From Microbacterium hydrothermale (lineage in GTDB: Bacteria > Actinomycetota > Actinomycetes > Actinomycetales > Microbacteriaceae): a stretch of DNA of 64,000 nt. The notes beneath the pieces are model-generated. The model was not told the origin of the DNA, made no database searches, and was given only the letters and a program-made list of their open reading frames with translations. Within the stretch, counting starts at the first letter, position 1, and every line of letters starts with the position of its first letter. The DNA is taken from assembly GCF_004854025.1 (NCBI RefSeq), contig NZ_STGM01000002.1:310001-374000 (forward strand), written 5' to 3'. A program made the translations under genes and the position numbers. Shown here in pieces: positions 1 to 7,973 of this stretch.

Positions 1-1534
1 CCGCTTCGGGGTCGATCGCGTTGCCCTCGGCGTCGCGCACGACGGTGCCCGGCTTGAGGAACCACGACGCCAGCACCGGCACGATCGTCAGCGAGACGAG
101 CAGCGAGGCCGCCATCGCGATCGTGACGGTGAGCGAGAAGGGGCGGAACAGCTCCCCGGTGACATCGCCGACGAAGGCGATGGGCAGGAACACGGCGACG
201 GAGGTGATCGTGGATGCCGTGATCGCGGCCGCGACCTCGCGCACGGCCCGGATGATGGTGGGGATCTTCTCGGCATCACCGACGTAATGCCGCTTGATGT
301 TCTCGATGACGACGATCGAGTCGTCGACGACGCGGCCGATCGCGATCGTGAGCGCGCCGAGGGTGAGGATGTTCAGCGAGTAGCCGAAGGCCTGCAGCCC
401 GACGAAGGTGATGAGCACGCTCGTGGGGATCGAGATGGCGGTGACGAGGGTCGAGCGCACCGACATCAGGAAGATCAGGATGACGACGACCGCGAACACC
501 AGTCCGAGCAGGCCCTCCTGGGCGAGGGCCTCGATCGACTGCGTGACGAACGGCGCCTGGTCGAACACCACGGTGAAGGTCGCGCCCTGGCCGAGCTGCG
601 ACTCGAGGCCCGGGAGGGCGGCGAGAACGCCGCGCGAGACATCGACGGTGTTGGCCGCTGGCAGCTTGGTGACCGCGATGGTGAGCGCCGGCTGGCCGTC
701 GACGCGCGACAGCGTGGTCACGGGGTCGGTCTGCAGCTCGACCGAGGCGACGTCGCCGATGGTCGTCTGCCCGGCCTGGAACTGCGCGGCATCCGTCGGC
801 ACGAGCGGCAGCGCGGCGATCTCGTCGACGCTGGTGAGCTTCGTGCCGGTCTGCACGGTGAGGGTCTGATCGCCCTCGGTCAGCGAGCCGCCGGGGAAGA
901 GCACGCCGTTGGCGTCGAGCGCGTCGGTGATCGCCTGCTGGCCGAACCCGCGCTCGCCGAGCTTCGTCGTGTCGGGGGTGATGGTGACGCGCTGGCCCGT
1001 TCCGCCGACGATCTGGGCCCCGTTGACGCCCTCGACGTCTTCGAGATCGGGGATGACGCTCGTCTGCAGGATCGACTGCGTGGCCTGCGCGTCGGTGAAG
1101 CCGGTGACCGCGAGCTGGATGACGGGGAAGTCGTCGATGCTGGCGGAGGCGACCGTGGTGTCGGCGGATTCGGGGAGTCGGTCGTTGATGCGCGCGATCG
1201 CGGCGAGGATCTTCTGCTGCGCCGCGGCGAGGTCGGTGCCGTAGGTGAACGACGCCGACACGATCGAGGAGTTCGTCGTGCTGGTCGCGGTCGTGGATTC
1301 CAGCCCGTCGACACCGCGGATCGCGTTCTCGATGGGGGTCGAGACGTCGGCTTCGACCACCTCGGGCGAAGCACCCGGGTAGGTCGTGACGATCGCGAGC
1401 TGGGGGAACTCGATCGAGGGGATGAGCTCCTGCTTGAGGCTCGTCAGCGCCAGACCGCCGAAGATCGCCGCGACGATCGTGACGAGGGCGATGAGGGCGC
1501 GGTTCTTCAGGCTCAGGACGGCCAGGTACGACAC
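1..1534 (-). CDS. RND-family efflux permease, N-terminal part (runs off left edge)
   Basis: Proton-driven multidrug or amphiphile exporter of the RND superfamily, of the group that also occurs in Gram-positives (SwrC/YerP-like). About 511 N-terminal residues are present; the C-terminal half lies outside the window. The product opens with a hydrophobic TM1 just after SLKNRALIALV, followed by a large extracytoplasmic porter region, then a run of membrane segments. The family motif GRVVDDSIVVIENI with its Asp-Asp pair lies near residue 396. The GTG at 1534 was chosen because family-like sequence begins at once after it. A palindromic operator candidate sits just upstream. No membrane-fusion partner gene is visible on this side. 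Family assignment is firm; the substrate is unknown. Confidence 0.9.
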   Translation of the reverse strand, partial: MSYLAVLSLKNRALIALVTIVAAIFGGLALTSLKQELIPSIEFPQLAIVTTYPGASPEVVEADVSTPIENAIRGVDGLESTTATSTTNSSIVSASFTYGTDLAAAQQKILAAIARINDRLPESADTTVASASIDDFPVIQLAVTGFTDAQATQSILQTSVIPDLEDVEGVNGAQIVGGTGQRVTITPDTTKLGERGFGQQAITDALDANGVLFPGGSLTEGDQTLTVQTGTKLTSVDEIAALPLVPTDAAQFQAGQTTIGDVASVELQTDPVTTLSRVDGQPALTIAVTKLPAANTVDVSRGVLAALPGLESQLGQGATFTVVFDQAPFVTQSIEALAQEGLLGLVFAVVVILIFLMSVRSTLVTAISIPTSVLITFVGLQAFGYSLNILTLGALTIAIGRVVDDSIVVIENIKRHYVGDAEKIPTIIRAVREVAAAITASTITSVAVFLPIAFVGDVTGELFRPFSLTVTIAMAASLLVSLTIVPVLASWFLKPGTVVRDAEGNAIDPEA

Positions 1535-1555
1535 GAAGGACCCTTCGGGATCACG

Positions 1556-1579
1556 GTTCGATACAGAGGTGTATCGAAC
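1556..1579. promoter_or_regulatory. Perfect inverted repeat, operator candidate for the RND pump
   Basis: The arms GTTCGATACA (1556-1565) and TGTATCGAAC (1570-1579) are perfect 10-bp inverted repeats around a 4-bp centre, 22 bp before the RND start codon. On the minus strand a TTGACG box overlaps the distal edge, so a bound protein would block a promoter. The form suits a TetR-family repressor. No matching regulator gene is visible beside it. Confidence 0.65.
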
Positions 1580-1615
1580 GTCAAGTATCCCATGCCCCTC
1601 GCGACGGGTCGCGGC

Positions 1616-1981
1616 TCAGAGCAGCGAACCCACCGTGAGCCCGACGGCCGCGGCCACGACCGAGCCGACGAACGACAGCACCGCGTACGACACCGCCGCG
1701 CGCGTGCGCCCCTCCTCCGCGAGCAGCGCGGTGGTCACCGCCACGGCGCTGAAAGTTGTGTAGCCGCCGAGCAGCCCGGTTCCGAGGATCCACCGCCACG
1801 CCTCGTCGGCCGCAAGGGGGGTCAGGATGCCGAGAACCAGCGCCCCGGTCAGGTTCACGACCAGGATCCCCCAGGGGAACCGCTCCCCGGTGCGCCGCCG
1901 GACCGCGACGTCGAGCACGTAGCGGAGGGCCGCGCCGACGCCTCCGGCGAGCGCGACGGCGAGGAAGACCAGGGGTGTCAC
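1616..1981 (-). CDS. crcB: Fluoride efflux channel CrcB/Fluc, copy A
   Basis: Small four-helix membrane channel (121 residues, normal length) that lets fluoride leave the cell; Fluc works as a dual-topology dimer, in many Gram-positives as a pair of unlike subunits. Seen here: the glycine-rich first helix with GAALRY (about 16-21), the N-L-T-G turn in helix 2, and GLLGGYTTFS (about 69-78) in helix 3, the central family motif. The GTG start lies 6 nt after a -10-like TAGGGT (1988-1993, minus strand), so the mRNA is probably leaderless, and no fluoride riboswitch can fit. The partner-like copy B is 9 kb away at 11158-11529 with the same promoter block, whereas such pairs are usually adjacent. 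Confidence 0.9.
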   Translation of the reverse strand: MTPLVFLAVALAGGVGAALRYVLDVAVRRRTGERFPWGILVVNLTGALVLGILTPLAADEAWRWILGTGLLGGYTTFSAVAVTTALLAEEGRTRAAVSYAVLSFVGSVVAAAVGLTVGSLL

Positions 1982-2021
1982 CCGGTCACCCTACGCCGCC
2001 GCGCGCGCCGGAGGCGTCGGC

Positions 2022-2246
2022 TCAGGCCTCGAGGGCTTCGACGCGCCGGCGCAGCTCGGCGGCCTTCTCGGATCCGATCTGGGCGGCGGCGAGCTGCAGG
2101 GCCGCGCTCGCGGTGAGCGTGCGGGCGATGAGGTACGTCGGGCTCGCCTTGAGGTCGGGGATGACGTCGAGGATGATGCCCTCGGCATCCGGGTCGGTCA
2201 TCAGTGCGCCGAGCTTCACCTTGGCGAGGTCGTATCGAGCGGCCAT
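2022..2246 (-). CDS. Small protein of unknown function (74 aa) in the TetR island
   Basis: I do not recognise a named family with confidence. The ATG at 2246 has a good ribosome binding site (AGGAG, 5 nt away). The product starts MAARYDLAKVKLGALMTDP and is mainly helical, with no membrane segment. The pattern V-K-x-G-x-L-x-x-D-P followed by a short helical stretch reminds me of a small domain found alone or at the C-terminus of carbohydrate-active hydrolases, but this is a weak resemblance. A copy of the GCACAAATGTAC sequence lies about 50 bp upstream between possible -35 and -10 boxes, which ties the gene to the neighbouring catabolic genes. Confidence 0.7.
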   Translation of the reverse strand: MAARYDLAKVKLGALMTDPDAEGIILDVIPDLKASPTYLIARTLTASAALQLAAAQIGSEKAAELRRRVEALEA

Positions 2247-2293
2247 CGTGTCTCCTGATCCGGGTGCGTCCTTGTCACCCTGGCGAGATTCTT

Positions 2294-2305
2294 GCACAAA
2301 TGTAC
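2294..2305. promoter_or_regulatory. GCACAAATGTAC site 1 (TetR-type operator candidate)
   Basis: The 12-mer GCACAAATGTAC is identical to the one at 5308-5319 and differs only in its two central bases from the one at 11065-11076. It is nearly palindromic (GCACA-AA-TGTAC). On the minus strand it lies between GTGACG (-35-like) and AAGAAT (-10-like) boxes 17 bp apart, upstream of the 74-residue gene. Confidence 0.6.
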
Positions 2306-2307
2306 TG

Positions 2308-2704
2308 TTACGTCACGCTCTCGGACGGATGCCGCGACAGGGCGCCGACGAGGGCGTACGCGGACCGCGCCTCCGGCGTCCAGAACGCCCCCACGTAGAC
2401 GTGGAAACCCGCCGGGGCGGTGACCACCCGCACGGGTGAGCCCGCGTCCCGCGCGCGGCGCCCGAAGGCGACCACGTCGTCGAAGAAGATGTCCCTCCCG
2501 CCCTGGAAGACGAGGGTCGGGGGAAGACCGTCGAGCTCGGCGCGCGCCGGATTGACGGAGCCGGCGCCGCAGATGCGCGGGAGGGGGCGCGGGCCGACGA
2601 TCCGGGTCGAGGGTGGACAGGTAGTCGTCGCGGGACAGGGCGCGGCGGATGCGAGCGGCGTCCATCCACATCGCGGCGGCCGTGAGGGTCATCGACAGCG
2701 ACAT
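2308..2704 (-). pseudogene. Broken alpha/beta-hydrolase (C-terminal remnant with frameshift)
   Basis: Remnant of an HSL/alpha-beta-hydrolase-3 type esterase. The last third is readable in one frame: NPARAELDGLPPTLVFQG, then an Asp-containing segment, then AGFHVYVGAF, which holds the His of the triad. The first part (from the ATG at 2704, MSLSMTLTAAAMWMDAARI...DDYLSTLD) is in another frame, and the switch is near position 2610. The oxyanion HGGG and nucleophile GxSxG regions are missing altogether, so roughly half of a normal 300-residue enzyme is lost. It starts 4 bp after the SRPBCC stop, so it was probably once the last gene of that operon. A sequencing error could explain the frameshift but not the missing half. 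Confidence 0.65.
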
Positions 2705-2708
2705 CGCG

Positions 2709-3167
2709 TCACTCCGCGGCGGAATCGGCGTCGGCGGCGGCGGCAGCGGTGTCGGCCAGGGCGTTCGTGGTCACCAGCCGCACCACGGCGGGCAGCCCCG
2801 CGGCGATCCTGCGCCCCACGAGCGGACCGAAGACCGCGGCCAGCGGACCCGAGACCTCGACGCCGTGCGTGACCGAGAGCCCGTTCGGGGTCTGCCGCAT
2901 GCGATGCGGGAACGACAACACGGCGCCGGGCAGCGAGATGCGGAAGTTCATGGCGACACCGGGCTGCAGCTCGGTGAAGGTGAACGTCTGCGCGGGGGTG
3001 CCGTGATTCACCACCCGCCCCTTCGCCCCCACGCGCGCGGGCACGGCGAAGTCGGCGCGCCGCAGATCGGGGTCGTCGACGGCCCAGTCCTCGGGGGTCG
3101 TCCACCTCTTCCACACCGCCTCGGCGCTCGCGGTGGTGAGGTGCGTGTAGTGGCGGCGCCAGGTCAT
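2709..3167 (-). CDS. SRPBCC-family protein
   Basis: 152-residue protein of the START/Bet v1-like SRPBCC fold, a cavity-forming domain that binds hydrophobic ligands or assists ring chemistry. The N-terminal TTASAEAVWKRWTTPEDW is the usual 'polyketide cyclase/dehydrase' opening, followed by alternating strands and a long C-terminal helix. No membrane segment or signal peptide. Its ATG overlaps the stop of the upstream amine oxidase by 4 bp (ATGA), so the two are translationally coupled and probably work on the same compound. The alanine-rich tail (TAAAAADADSAAE) has no obvious role. The exact ligand cannot be read from the sequence. Confidence 0.8.
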   Translation of the reverse strand: MTWRRHYTHLTTASAEAVWKRWTTPEDWAVDDPDLRRADFAVPARVGAKGRVVNHGTPAQTFTFTELQPGVAMNFRISLPGAVLSFPHRMRQTPNGLSVTHGVEVSGPLAAVFGPLVGRRIAAGLPAVVRLVTTNALADTAAAAADADSAAE

Positions 3168-4612
3168 GAGGTCCCTCCCGTGGGCGATGCGGTCAGCGGT
3201 GCGGTCGTCGAGGCGATGGTCGAGGCGGTGGGCCGGGCCGTGGCGGAGACGAGGGCGCGGGCCTCGAGCGCGGCGCGCTCCCCCGCGCGCACCGCCCCGT
3301 CCATGAAGCCCGTCCACCGGTCGGCGGTCTCCGTGCCGGCCCACACGACGCGCCCCACGGGGGCGGCGAGGGTCGCGGCGTACGGCACGACGGAACCCGG
3401 ACCGGGCGCCGCGGTGGGTCCTCCGCCGACCCACGGCTCGGCCCCCCAGCGCTGGTCGACGTAGCCCGTGGCATCCAGCGCCCGAGGACCGAACAGGTCG
3501 GCGAACGACGACAGCACCCGGGCCCGCCGTTCGGCCGGGGGCAGCTCGTCCCACTCGCGGGCGTACACCCCGCCGACGAAGCCGAGCAGGACGCCCGGAC
3601 CGTCCGCCCCCTCGGGACCGGCGTCGAACGTGATGAACACCGGGCCGGTGTCGCTGAGCCCCTGCCCCGAGAGCGCCTGCTCGCGCCAGAAGGGCGTCTC
3701 GTAGACGGCGTACGCCTTCGACAGGATGCCGGCGGGCCAGCGCTGCGCCATCTGCGCGTGCGCGGGGGGCAGGGCGGGGGCGAAGAGGATCCGCGAGCGC
3801 AGCGCGGGCGGGACGGCCACGACCACCGCCCCCGCCGTCACGACCTCGTCGGCCGCCGTCACCCGCACCCCGTCGCCCGTGGACGCGATGCGCTCCACCG
3901 GCGCGTCCAGGGTCAGGTCGTCGCCCAGCGCGGCGGCCAGGCGGAGGGTGATCTCGTGCGAACCCTCCACGAAGTGCTCCTCCTGCGCCCCGCCCTCGGT
4001 GTCGAGCATCGACGACAGCCCGCCGGCCTGGTGGATGTAGTGCAGCGCGTGCAGCAGCGAGATCTCGTCGGGCTCGCACCCCCAGGTGGTGCGGGCCGCG
4101 ATCGCGATGAGGTCGCGCGCGGCCGACGACGCCCGCGACCGACGGAGCCACGATCCGAGACTCTCCGCGTCCAGCTGGGCCGCCTGCGGGGCCGTCGCGG
4201 GGGCGCCGCACGGCACGGTCCGGGCGAGGCGGTCGAGCGTGAGCTGGATGCGACCGACGTCGAGCAGGCTCGCCCCCACCGGCGGGACCGTTCCGCGGTA
4301 GCGCCGGCGCTGCCCGCGCCAGCGGATGACGTTCTCCCCCGCGCCGTAGGTGCGGTAGCGGCCCACCCCGACCTCGTCGGCCAGGGCGATGACGCGGTCC
4401 TGGCCGGGACCGACGAAGGTGCCGCCGAGGTCGACGTGCACGCCGTCGACGCGGGTCGACGACACGCGGCCGCCGACCCTCGACGACGCCTCGAAGACGC
4501 GGACCGACAGGCCGTACTGGCGGAGCCGGTGGGCCGCGGTCAGGCCGGAGAGACCGGCCCCCACGACGACGACATCGACGCCCGCGGCGGGCGGGGAGAC
4601 GGGGGCGGTCAT
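3164..4612 (-). CDS. Flavin-dependent (mono)amine oxidase family protein
   Basis: 482-residue FAD enzyme of the amine oxidase family, which oxidises amines or related C-N/C-C bonds with oxygen as acceptor. The dinucleotide-binding motif VVVVGAGLSGLTAAHRLRQ starts at about residue 14, followed by the FAD-ribose Glu in VRVFEASSRVGGR. The C-terminal flavin motif appears as VVWAGTETADRWTGFMDGAV, close to the classical 'GT-E-x-a-x-x-w-x-G-y-m-x-G-A' pattern. No signal peptide, so it is cytoplasmic. It is the first gene of an operon with the SRPBCC protein and is divergent from the TetR gene (56 bp apart). The substrate is not known; an amine is not certain, since the family also includes dehydrogenases of other substrates. 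Confidence 0.85.
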   Translation of the reverse strand: MTAPVSPPAAGVDVVVVGAGLSGLTAAHRLRQYGLSVRVFEASSRVGGRVSSTRVDGVHVDLGGTFVGPGQDRVIALADEVGVGRYRTYGAGENVIRWRGQRRRYRGTVPPVGASLLDVGRIQLTLDRLARTVPCGAPATAPQAAQLDAESLGSWLRRSRASSAARDLIAIAARTTWGCEPDEISLLHALHYIHQAGGLSSMLDTEGGAQEEHFVEGSHEITLRLAAALGDDLTLDAPVERIASTGDGVRVTAADEVVTAGAVVVAVPPALRSRILFAPALPPAHAQMAQRWPAGILSKAYAVYETPFWREQALSGQGLSDTGPVFITFDAGPEGADGPGVLLGFVGGVYAREWDELPPAERRARVLSSFADLFGPRALDATGYVDQRWGAEPWVGGGPTAAPGPGSVVPYAATLAAPVGRVVWAGTETADRWTGFMDGAVRAGERAALEARALVSATARPTASTIASTTAPLTASPTGGTS

Positions 4613-4668
4613 AGGCTTGCTCCGTTTCTGATGCGATGCCGCCCGGGCGGGGCGGCGAGGAGGACTCC

Positions 4669-5304
4669 GTGGCCGAGACGACGAACCGGTCGATGCGCGC
4701 GAGGGGCCGAGCGCGCAAAGACCTGCTGCTGGACGCGACGCTGGCGATCATCGCCGAACGCGGGATCTCGGGCGTCACGCACCGCTCGGTGGCGGCGGCG
4801 GCCGGGGTGCCGCACTCGTCCACGACGTACTTCTTCGCCTCGCTCGACGACATGATCGGCGAGGCGGTGGCGCACGCGATGGACGCCGAGCTCGAGCGTC
4901 TGCAGCAGTTCCGCGCCCTGCTCGAAACCGGGGCGAACCGTCCGGGCGCGGCGATCGACGAGTTCGTCGAGATCGTCCGGCAGCAGTCCGAGGAGCACAC
5001 GGTCGCCCAGTTCGAGATCTACCTCTTCGCCTCGCGGCATCCGGCCCTGCGCGTGCACGTCGAGCGCATCCTCGACGAGACGCGCGGCCTGGCCGCGGCG
5101 GTGCTGCGCACGAACGGCGTGACCGATCCGCACGCCGCGGCCGCGGTCGTCGCCGTGATCGACGGTTTCGCCCTTCATCGCATCGCCCGTTCCGAGGTCG
5201 TCCAGTACCAGTCCTTGGCGCACGCCCTGCGGGCGGTGCTCGTGGGATTCGTCACCCTCGCCGCGACCTCGTCGCTGGGCGAGGCGGGAGACGGTCCCGC
5301 TTAG
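4669..5304 (+). CDS. TetR/AcrR-family transcriptional regulator, probable local repressor
   Basis: 211-residue one-component regulator. The N-terminal helix-turn-helix is clear: IIAERGISGVTHRSVAAAAG then VPHSSTTYFFASLDDM, the typical TetR recognition helix followed by the F/Y-F-x-S/N-K/L-D boundary. The C-terminal ligand domain is helical. I chose the GTG at 4669, since GAGGAGGA stands 6 nt before it; an upstream ATG at 4636 has no such site. The gene is divergent from the amine oxidase and is followed after 146 bp by the esterase. Because GCACA-WW-TGTAC sites lie at three promoters of the island and this is the only regulator in it, it is the likely binder (inference). Confidence 0.88.
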   Translation: MAETTNRSMRARGRARKDLLLDATLAIIAERGISGVTHRSVAAAAGVPHSSTTYFFASLDDMIGEAVAHAMDAELERLQQFRALLETGANRPGAAIDEFVEIVRQQSEEHTVAQFEIYLFASRHPALRVHVERILDETRGLAAAVLRTNGVTDPHAAAAVVAVIDGFALHRIARSEVVQYQSLAHALRAVLVGFVTLAATSSLGEAGDGPA

Positions 5305-5307
5305 TTG

Positions 5308-5319
5308 GCACAAATGTAC
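5308..5319. promoter_or_regulatory. GCACAAATGTAC site 2
   Basis: Identical to the 12-mer at 2294-2305. It starts 4 bp after the TetR stop codon in the 146-bp gap before the esterase. The gap is unusually AT-rich for this region and holds a TTGACC box at 5330-5335. Confidence 0.6.
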
Positions 5320-5380
5320 AGGTTTTGTTGACCGAGGCCAGCGCGATTCCGCCCTCTTCACATTCTCTTCACACAAAGCT

Positions 5381-5392
5381 GTACTTCTGTGC
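5381..5392. promoter_or_regulatory. Degenerate copy of the island operator
   Basis: GTACTTCTGTGC reads GCACAGAAGTAC on the minus strand, which keeps the GCACA half and most of the other half of the shared site. It lies 59 bp before the esterase start, close to an AATAAA stretch that could be its -10 box. Confidence 0.4.
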
Positions 5393-5450
5393 AATAAAGT
5401 GACCCGATAGTCGATCACGACGACGTGACCGGCAGAAGGGCTCACCCGCG

Positions 5451-6521
5451 ATGATCCGTCCCCGACCCCACGACCACCTGCTGCGCGCCGGCGCGAGAGC
5501 ACTGGGCGCCCTGCCCCCGCGCGCGCTCCGTGCCCTCGCCGGCGCCCCCGTAGAGATCGACGGGAACGAGCTGCACCCCGCCGTGCAGGTCTCCCTGCGC
5601 GTGATGAACGACGCCCCCGGCGCCCGGTTCGAACAACTCCCGCTCGCCGAAGCGCGCGAGCACATCGAGAGGGAGGCCTGGACCTTCGCCAGCACCACCC
5701 GCCTCGCCCAGCGCGAGGACATCTCGATCCCCACGCGCGACGGGGCGATCGCGGGCCGCGTCTACCGCGCCCGCACCGACCGCCCCGCTCCGGGCGTCGT
5801 GGTGTACTTCCACGGCGGCGGATGGGTGCTCGGATCCCTCGATAGCGGGGATGCCGCGTGCCGCACGCTCGCGGCGACCTCGGGCATGACGGTCGTCTCG
5901 GTCGACTACCGGCTCGCCCCCGAAGCGCCCTTCCCGTACGGGCTGCACGACAGCATCGACGCGTTCAGGTTCGTGCGCGACGCCGCCGAACGCTTCGGCG
6001 CCGCCCCGGGAACGGTCGGCGTCGGCGGCGAGAGCGCGGGCGGGAACATCGCCGCGCTCACCTCGATCGTCACGCGAGACGACGACGCGGGCGCTCCCGC
6101 GTTCCAGATCCTCTTCTGCCCCGTGACCGACCTCTCGCGCAAACGCCGCTCGTACGACCTGTTCCGCGACGGGTACTTCCTCACCGAGGCGCAGATGGAC
6201 TGGTACGCCGCCCACTATCTCCGCGACGGGGCGACGGGCGACGACCCCCTCGTCTCGCCGATCCTGGCCGACGACCTCTCCGGCGTCGCCCCCGCCTACG
6301 TCGCCGTCTCGGGCTTCGACGTTCTGCGCGACGAGGGCGTCGACTACGCCGAGCGGCTGACGGCTGCCGGCGTCGCGACGCGCCTCGTGGTGCACACCGG
6401 CCAGATCCACGGCTTCTTCAACGCCTGCGGCGCCCTGCGCGAGGCGCGCGAGGCCGTCGCCGACGCCGGTCGATGGGCCCTGCAGACCCTGGCGGCGACA
6501 CGCGCCGGCGACCGCCGATGA
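5451..6521 (+). CDS. Alpha/beta-hydrolase, HSL-type carboxylesterase
   Basis: 356-residue serine esterase of the hormone-sensitive-lipase group. All key parts are present: oxyanion motif HGGGW at 121-125, nucleophile Ser195 in GESAGG (193-198), Asp290 in GFDVLRDEG, and His320 in QIHGFF. No signal peptide, so it acts on compounds already inside the cell. An AGAAGGG stretch precedes the ATG at 5451. Its stop overlaps the start of the MFS carrier by 4 bp (ATGA), so uptake and ester cleavage are probably linked. Expression is likely controlled by the two sites in the upstream gap. The broken hydrolase at 2308-2704 belongs to the same broad family. Confidence 0.9.
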   Translation: MIRPRPHDHLLRAGARALGALPPRALRALAGAPVEIDGNELHPAVQVSLRVMNDAPGARFEQLPLAEAREHIEREAWTFASTTRLAQREDISIPTRDGAIAGRVYRARTDRPAPGVVVYFHGGGWVLGSLDSGDAACRTLAATSGMTVVSVDYRLAPEAPFPYGLHDSIDAFRFVRDAAERFGAAPGTVGVGGESAGGNIAALTSIVTRDDDAGAPAFQILFCPVTDLSRKRRSYDLFRDGYFLTEAQMDWYAAHYLRDGATGDDPLVSPILADDLSGVAPAYVAVSGFDVLRDEGVDYAERLTAAGVATRLVVHTGQIHGFFNACGALREAREAVADAGRWALQTLAATRAGDRR

Positions 6522-7795
6522 GCGCCGAGACGCATCGGCCGCCCCTTTCGGCCTACGCGGAGCCGACCCGTCCCGTACGGGCGGGATGGATCGCCGCGTT
6601 CGCCGGCGTCTGGCTCGGGCTGTGGATGGCGCAGCTCGTTCCCGTCCAAGTGCTGCTCCCCCTGCAGATCGCCGCGCAGCACTCCTCGGAGCAGTGGCTG
6701 TCGTCCCTCGTCGCGTACGGGCTCGTGAGCGCGGTCGCGGGCGCCTTCGTCGTCGTGGCGTACCCGATCGTGGGGGCGCTCAGCGACCGCACGCGATCGC
6801 GCTTCGGACGCCGTCGCCCCTGGATCCTCGGGGGCGTGCTGCTCGTCGCGGCCGGACTCGCCCTGCTCGGCGTCCAGACCGGGACCGTCGGGACCGTCGT
6901 GATGTGGACTACCACGATGATCGGCTTCTGCATGGCATCCGCCGCCCTCACCGCCGTGATGGCGGACCGGGTGCCCGTCGACCAGCGCGGACTGGTGTCG
7001 GGCTGGATCTCGGCGCCGAACGCCCTCGGCATCCTGCTCGGGATGGTGCTCGTGACGGCGGTGTTCACCACGACCGCGTCGGGCTACCTCGCCCTCGCCG
7101 TGTGCGCCGTCGTGCTGGCGGTGCCGTTCCTGCTGCGCCTGCACGACGTCCCCCTCTCCGACGCCGACGCCGCCCGGCTCGGCCCCGCGACGGTGCGCGG
7201 CGTCCTGTCGTCGATCTGGGTCGATCCGCGCCGTCACCCCGACTTCGCGTGGACGGTCGCCAGCCGCGTCCTCATCAACCTCAGCAACGCGATCGCGACG
7301 ACGATGCTGCTGTACTTCTTCACCTTCGCGCTCGGCCTGGACGATCCCACGGGTTTCCTGGTCTTCACGACGGTGATCTACATGGTCGTCACGATCGTGG
7401 CATCCGTCGGCCTCGGCAAGCTCAGCGACGTCGTCGGGCGTCGACGGGTGTTCGTGCTGGCCTCGGGGTCGGCGCAGGCGGTCGCCGCCCTCCTGCTGGC
7501 GGTGGCCCCGGCTCAGACGACCGCGATCGTGGGCGCGGTGCTGCTCGGACTCGGGCAGGGGTGCTTCTTCGCCGTCGACCAGGCGCTCGCGACGCAGGTG
7601 CTGCCCTCGGCCGAGACGCGCGGCAAAGACGTCGGCATCATGAACATCGCCCTCGCCGGCCCCCAGGCCTTCGGACCGCTGCTCGGGGCGGGGGCGGTCG
7701 TCGCGTTCGGCGGCTTCACCGGCCTGTTCGTCGCGAGCGGGGCGGCCGGGCTGCTGGGCGCGGCGATCATCCTGCGCGTGCGCTCGGTGCGCTGA
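6518..7795 (+). CDS. MFS transporter, sugar:cation symporter (SLC45/GPH-like)
   Basis: 425-residue, 12-helix carrier. The loop between TM2 and TM3 reads GALSDRTRSRFGRRRPWI, the charged signature shared with sucrose/glycoside symporters of the SLC45/GPH type (R-x-G-R-R-R/K-P). The matching loop in the second half reads LGKLSDVVGRRRVFV. This points to uptake of a glycoside or other sugar-like compound rather than drug export. The start overlaps the esterase stop by 4 bp. Transcription ends against the opposing aldehyde dehydrogenase gene across a GC-rich repeat. Confidence 0.85.
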   Translation: MSAETHRPPLSAYAEPTRPVRAGWIAAFAGVWLGLWMAQLVPVQVLLPLQIAAQHSSEQWLSSLVAYGLVSAVAGAFVVVAYPIVGALSDRTRSRFGRRRPWILGGVLLVAAGLALLGVQTGTVGTVVMWTTTMIGFCMASAALTAVMADRVPVDQRGLVSGWISAPNALGILLGMVLVTAVFTTTASGYLALAVCAVVLAVPFLLRLHDVPLSDADAARLGPATVRGVLSSIWVDPRRHPDFAWTVASRVLINLSNAIATTMLLYFFTFALGLDDPTGFLVFTTVIYMVVTIVASVGLGKLSDVVGRRRVFVLASGSAQAVAALLLAVAPAQTTAIVGAVLLGLGQGCFFAVDQALATQVLPSAETRGKDVGIMNIALAGPQAFGPLLGAGAVVAFGGFTGLFVASGAAGLLGAAIILRVRSVR

Positions 7796-7810
7796 GCGCC
7801 ACCCGCCCGG

Positions 7811-7870
7811 GCGAGCACGGCGGGCGGGCACGGCGGGCGGCGCCGGGCACGGCGGGCGGCGGGCACAGCG
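7811..7870. repeat. GC-only tandem repeat between convergent genes
   Basis: Three or four imperfect copies of the unit GGGCACGGCGGGCGG fill the gap between the MFS stop and the aldehyde dehydrogenase stop. No gene is seen in 7796-7973. It may work as a bidirectional transcription barrier, but there is no clean stem with a T-run. Confidence 0.6.
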
Positions 7871-7973
7871 CTGAACATTGCGGGAGCGGAGCGGCGGCCC
7901 GCACAGGATGCCGCGGGCTCGGCGCTTAGGGCAGCAGGCGGCGGCGCGGCCCCCGTGCGCCGGGCGCGCCGGC

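Noticed and set aside
1556..1579. RND palindrome as part of the TetR-island regulon
   Set aside because: Its core (GATACA...TGTATC) does not match GCACA-WW-TGTAC and its spacing is different.
1982..2021. Fluoride riboswitch before crcB copy A (and at 11530-11570 before copy B)
   Set aside because: The -10 boxes lie 6 nt before the start codons, so no leader RNA is available.
287..2116. 609-codon open frame on the plus strand opposite the RND and crcB genes
   Set aside because: Arg/Gly/Asp/Glu-rich composition without domains; it is the mirror of true genes on the other strand, as expected in 70% GC DNA.
4636..4668. Upstream ATG for the TetR gene
   Set aside because: No ribosome site and a non-family leader; GTG at 4669 has GAGGAGGA 6 nt upstream.
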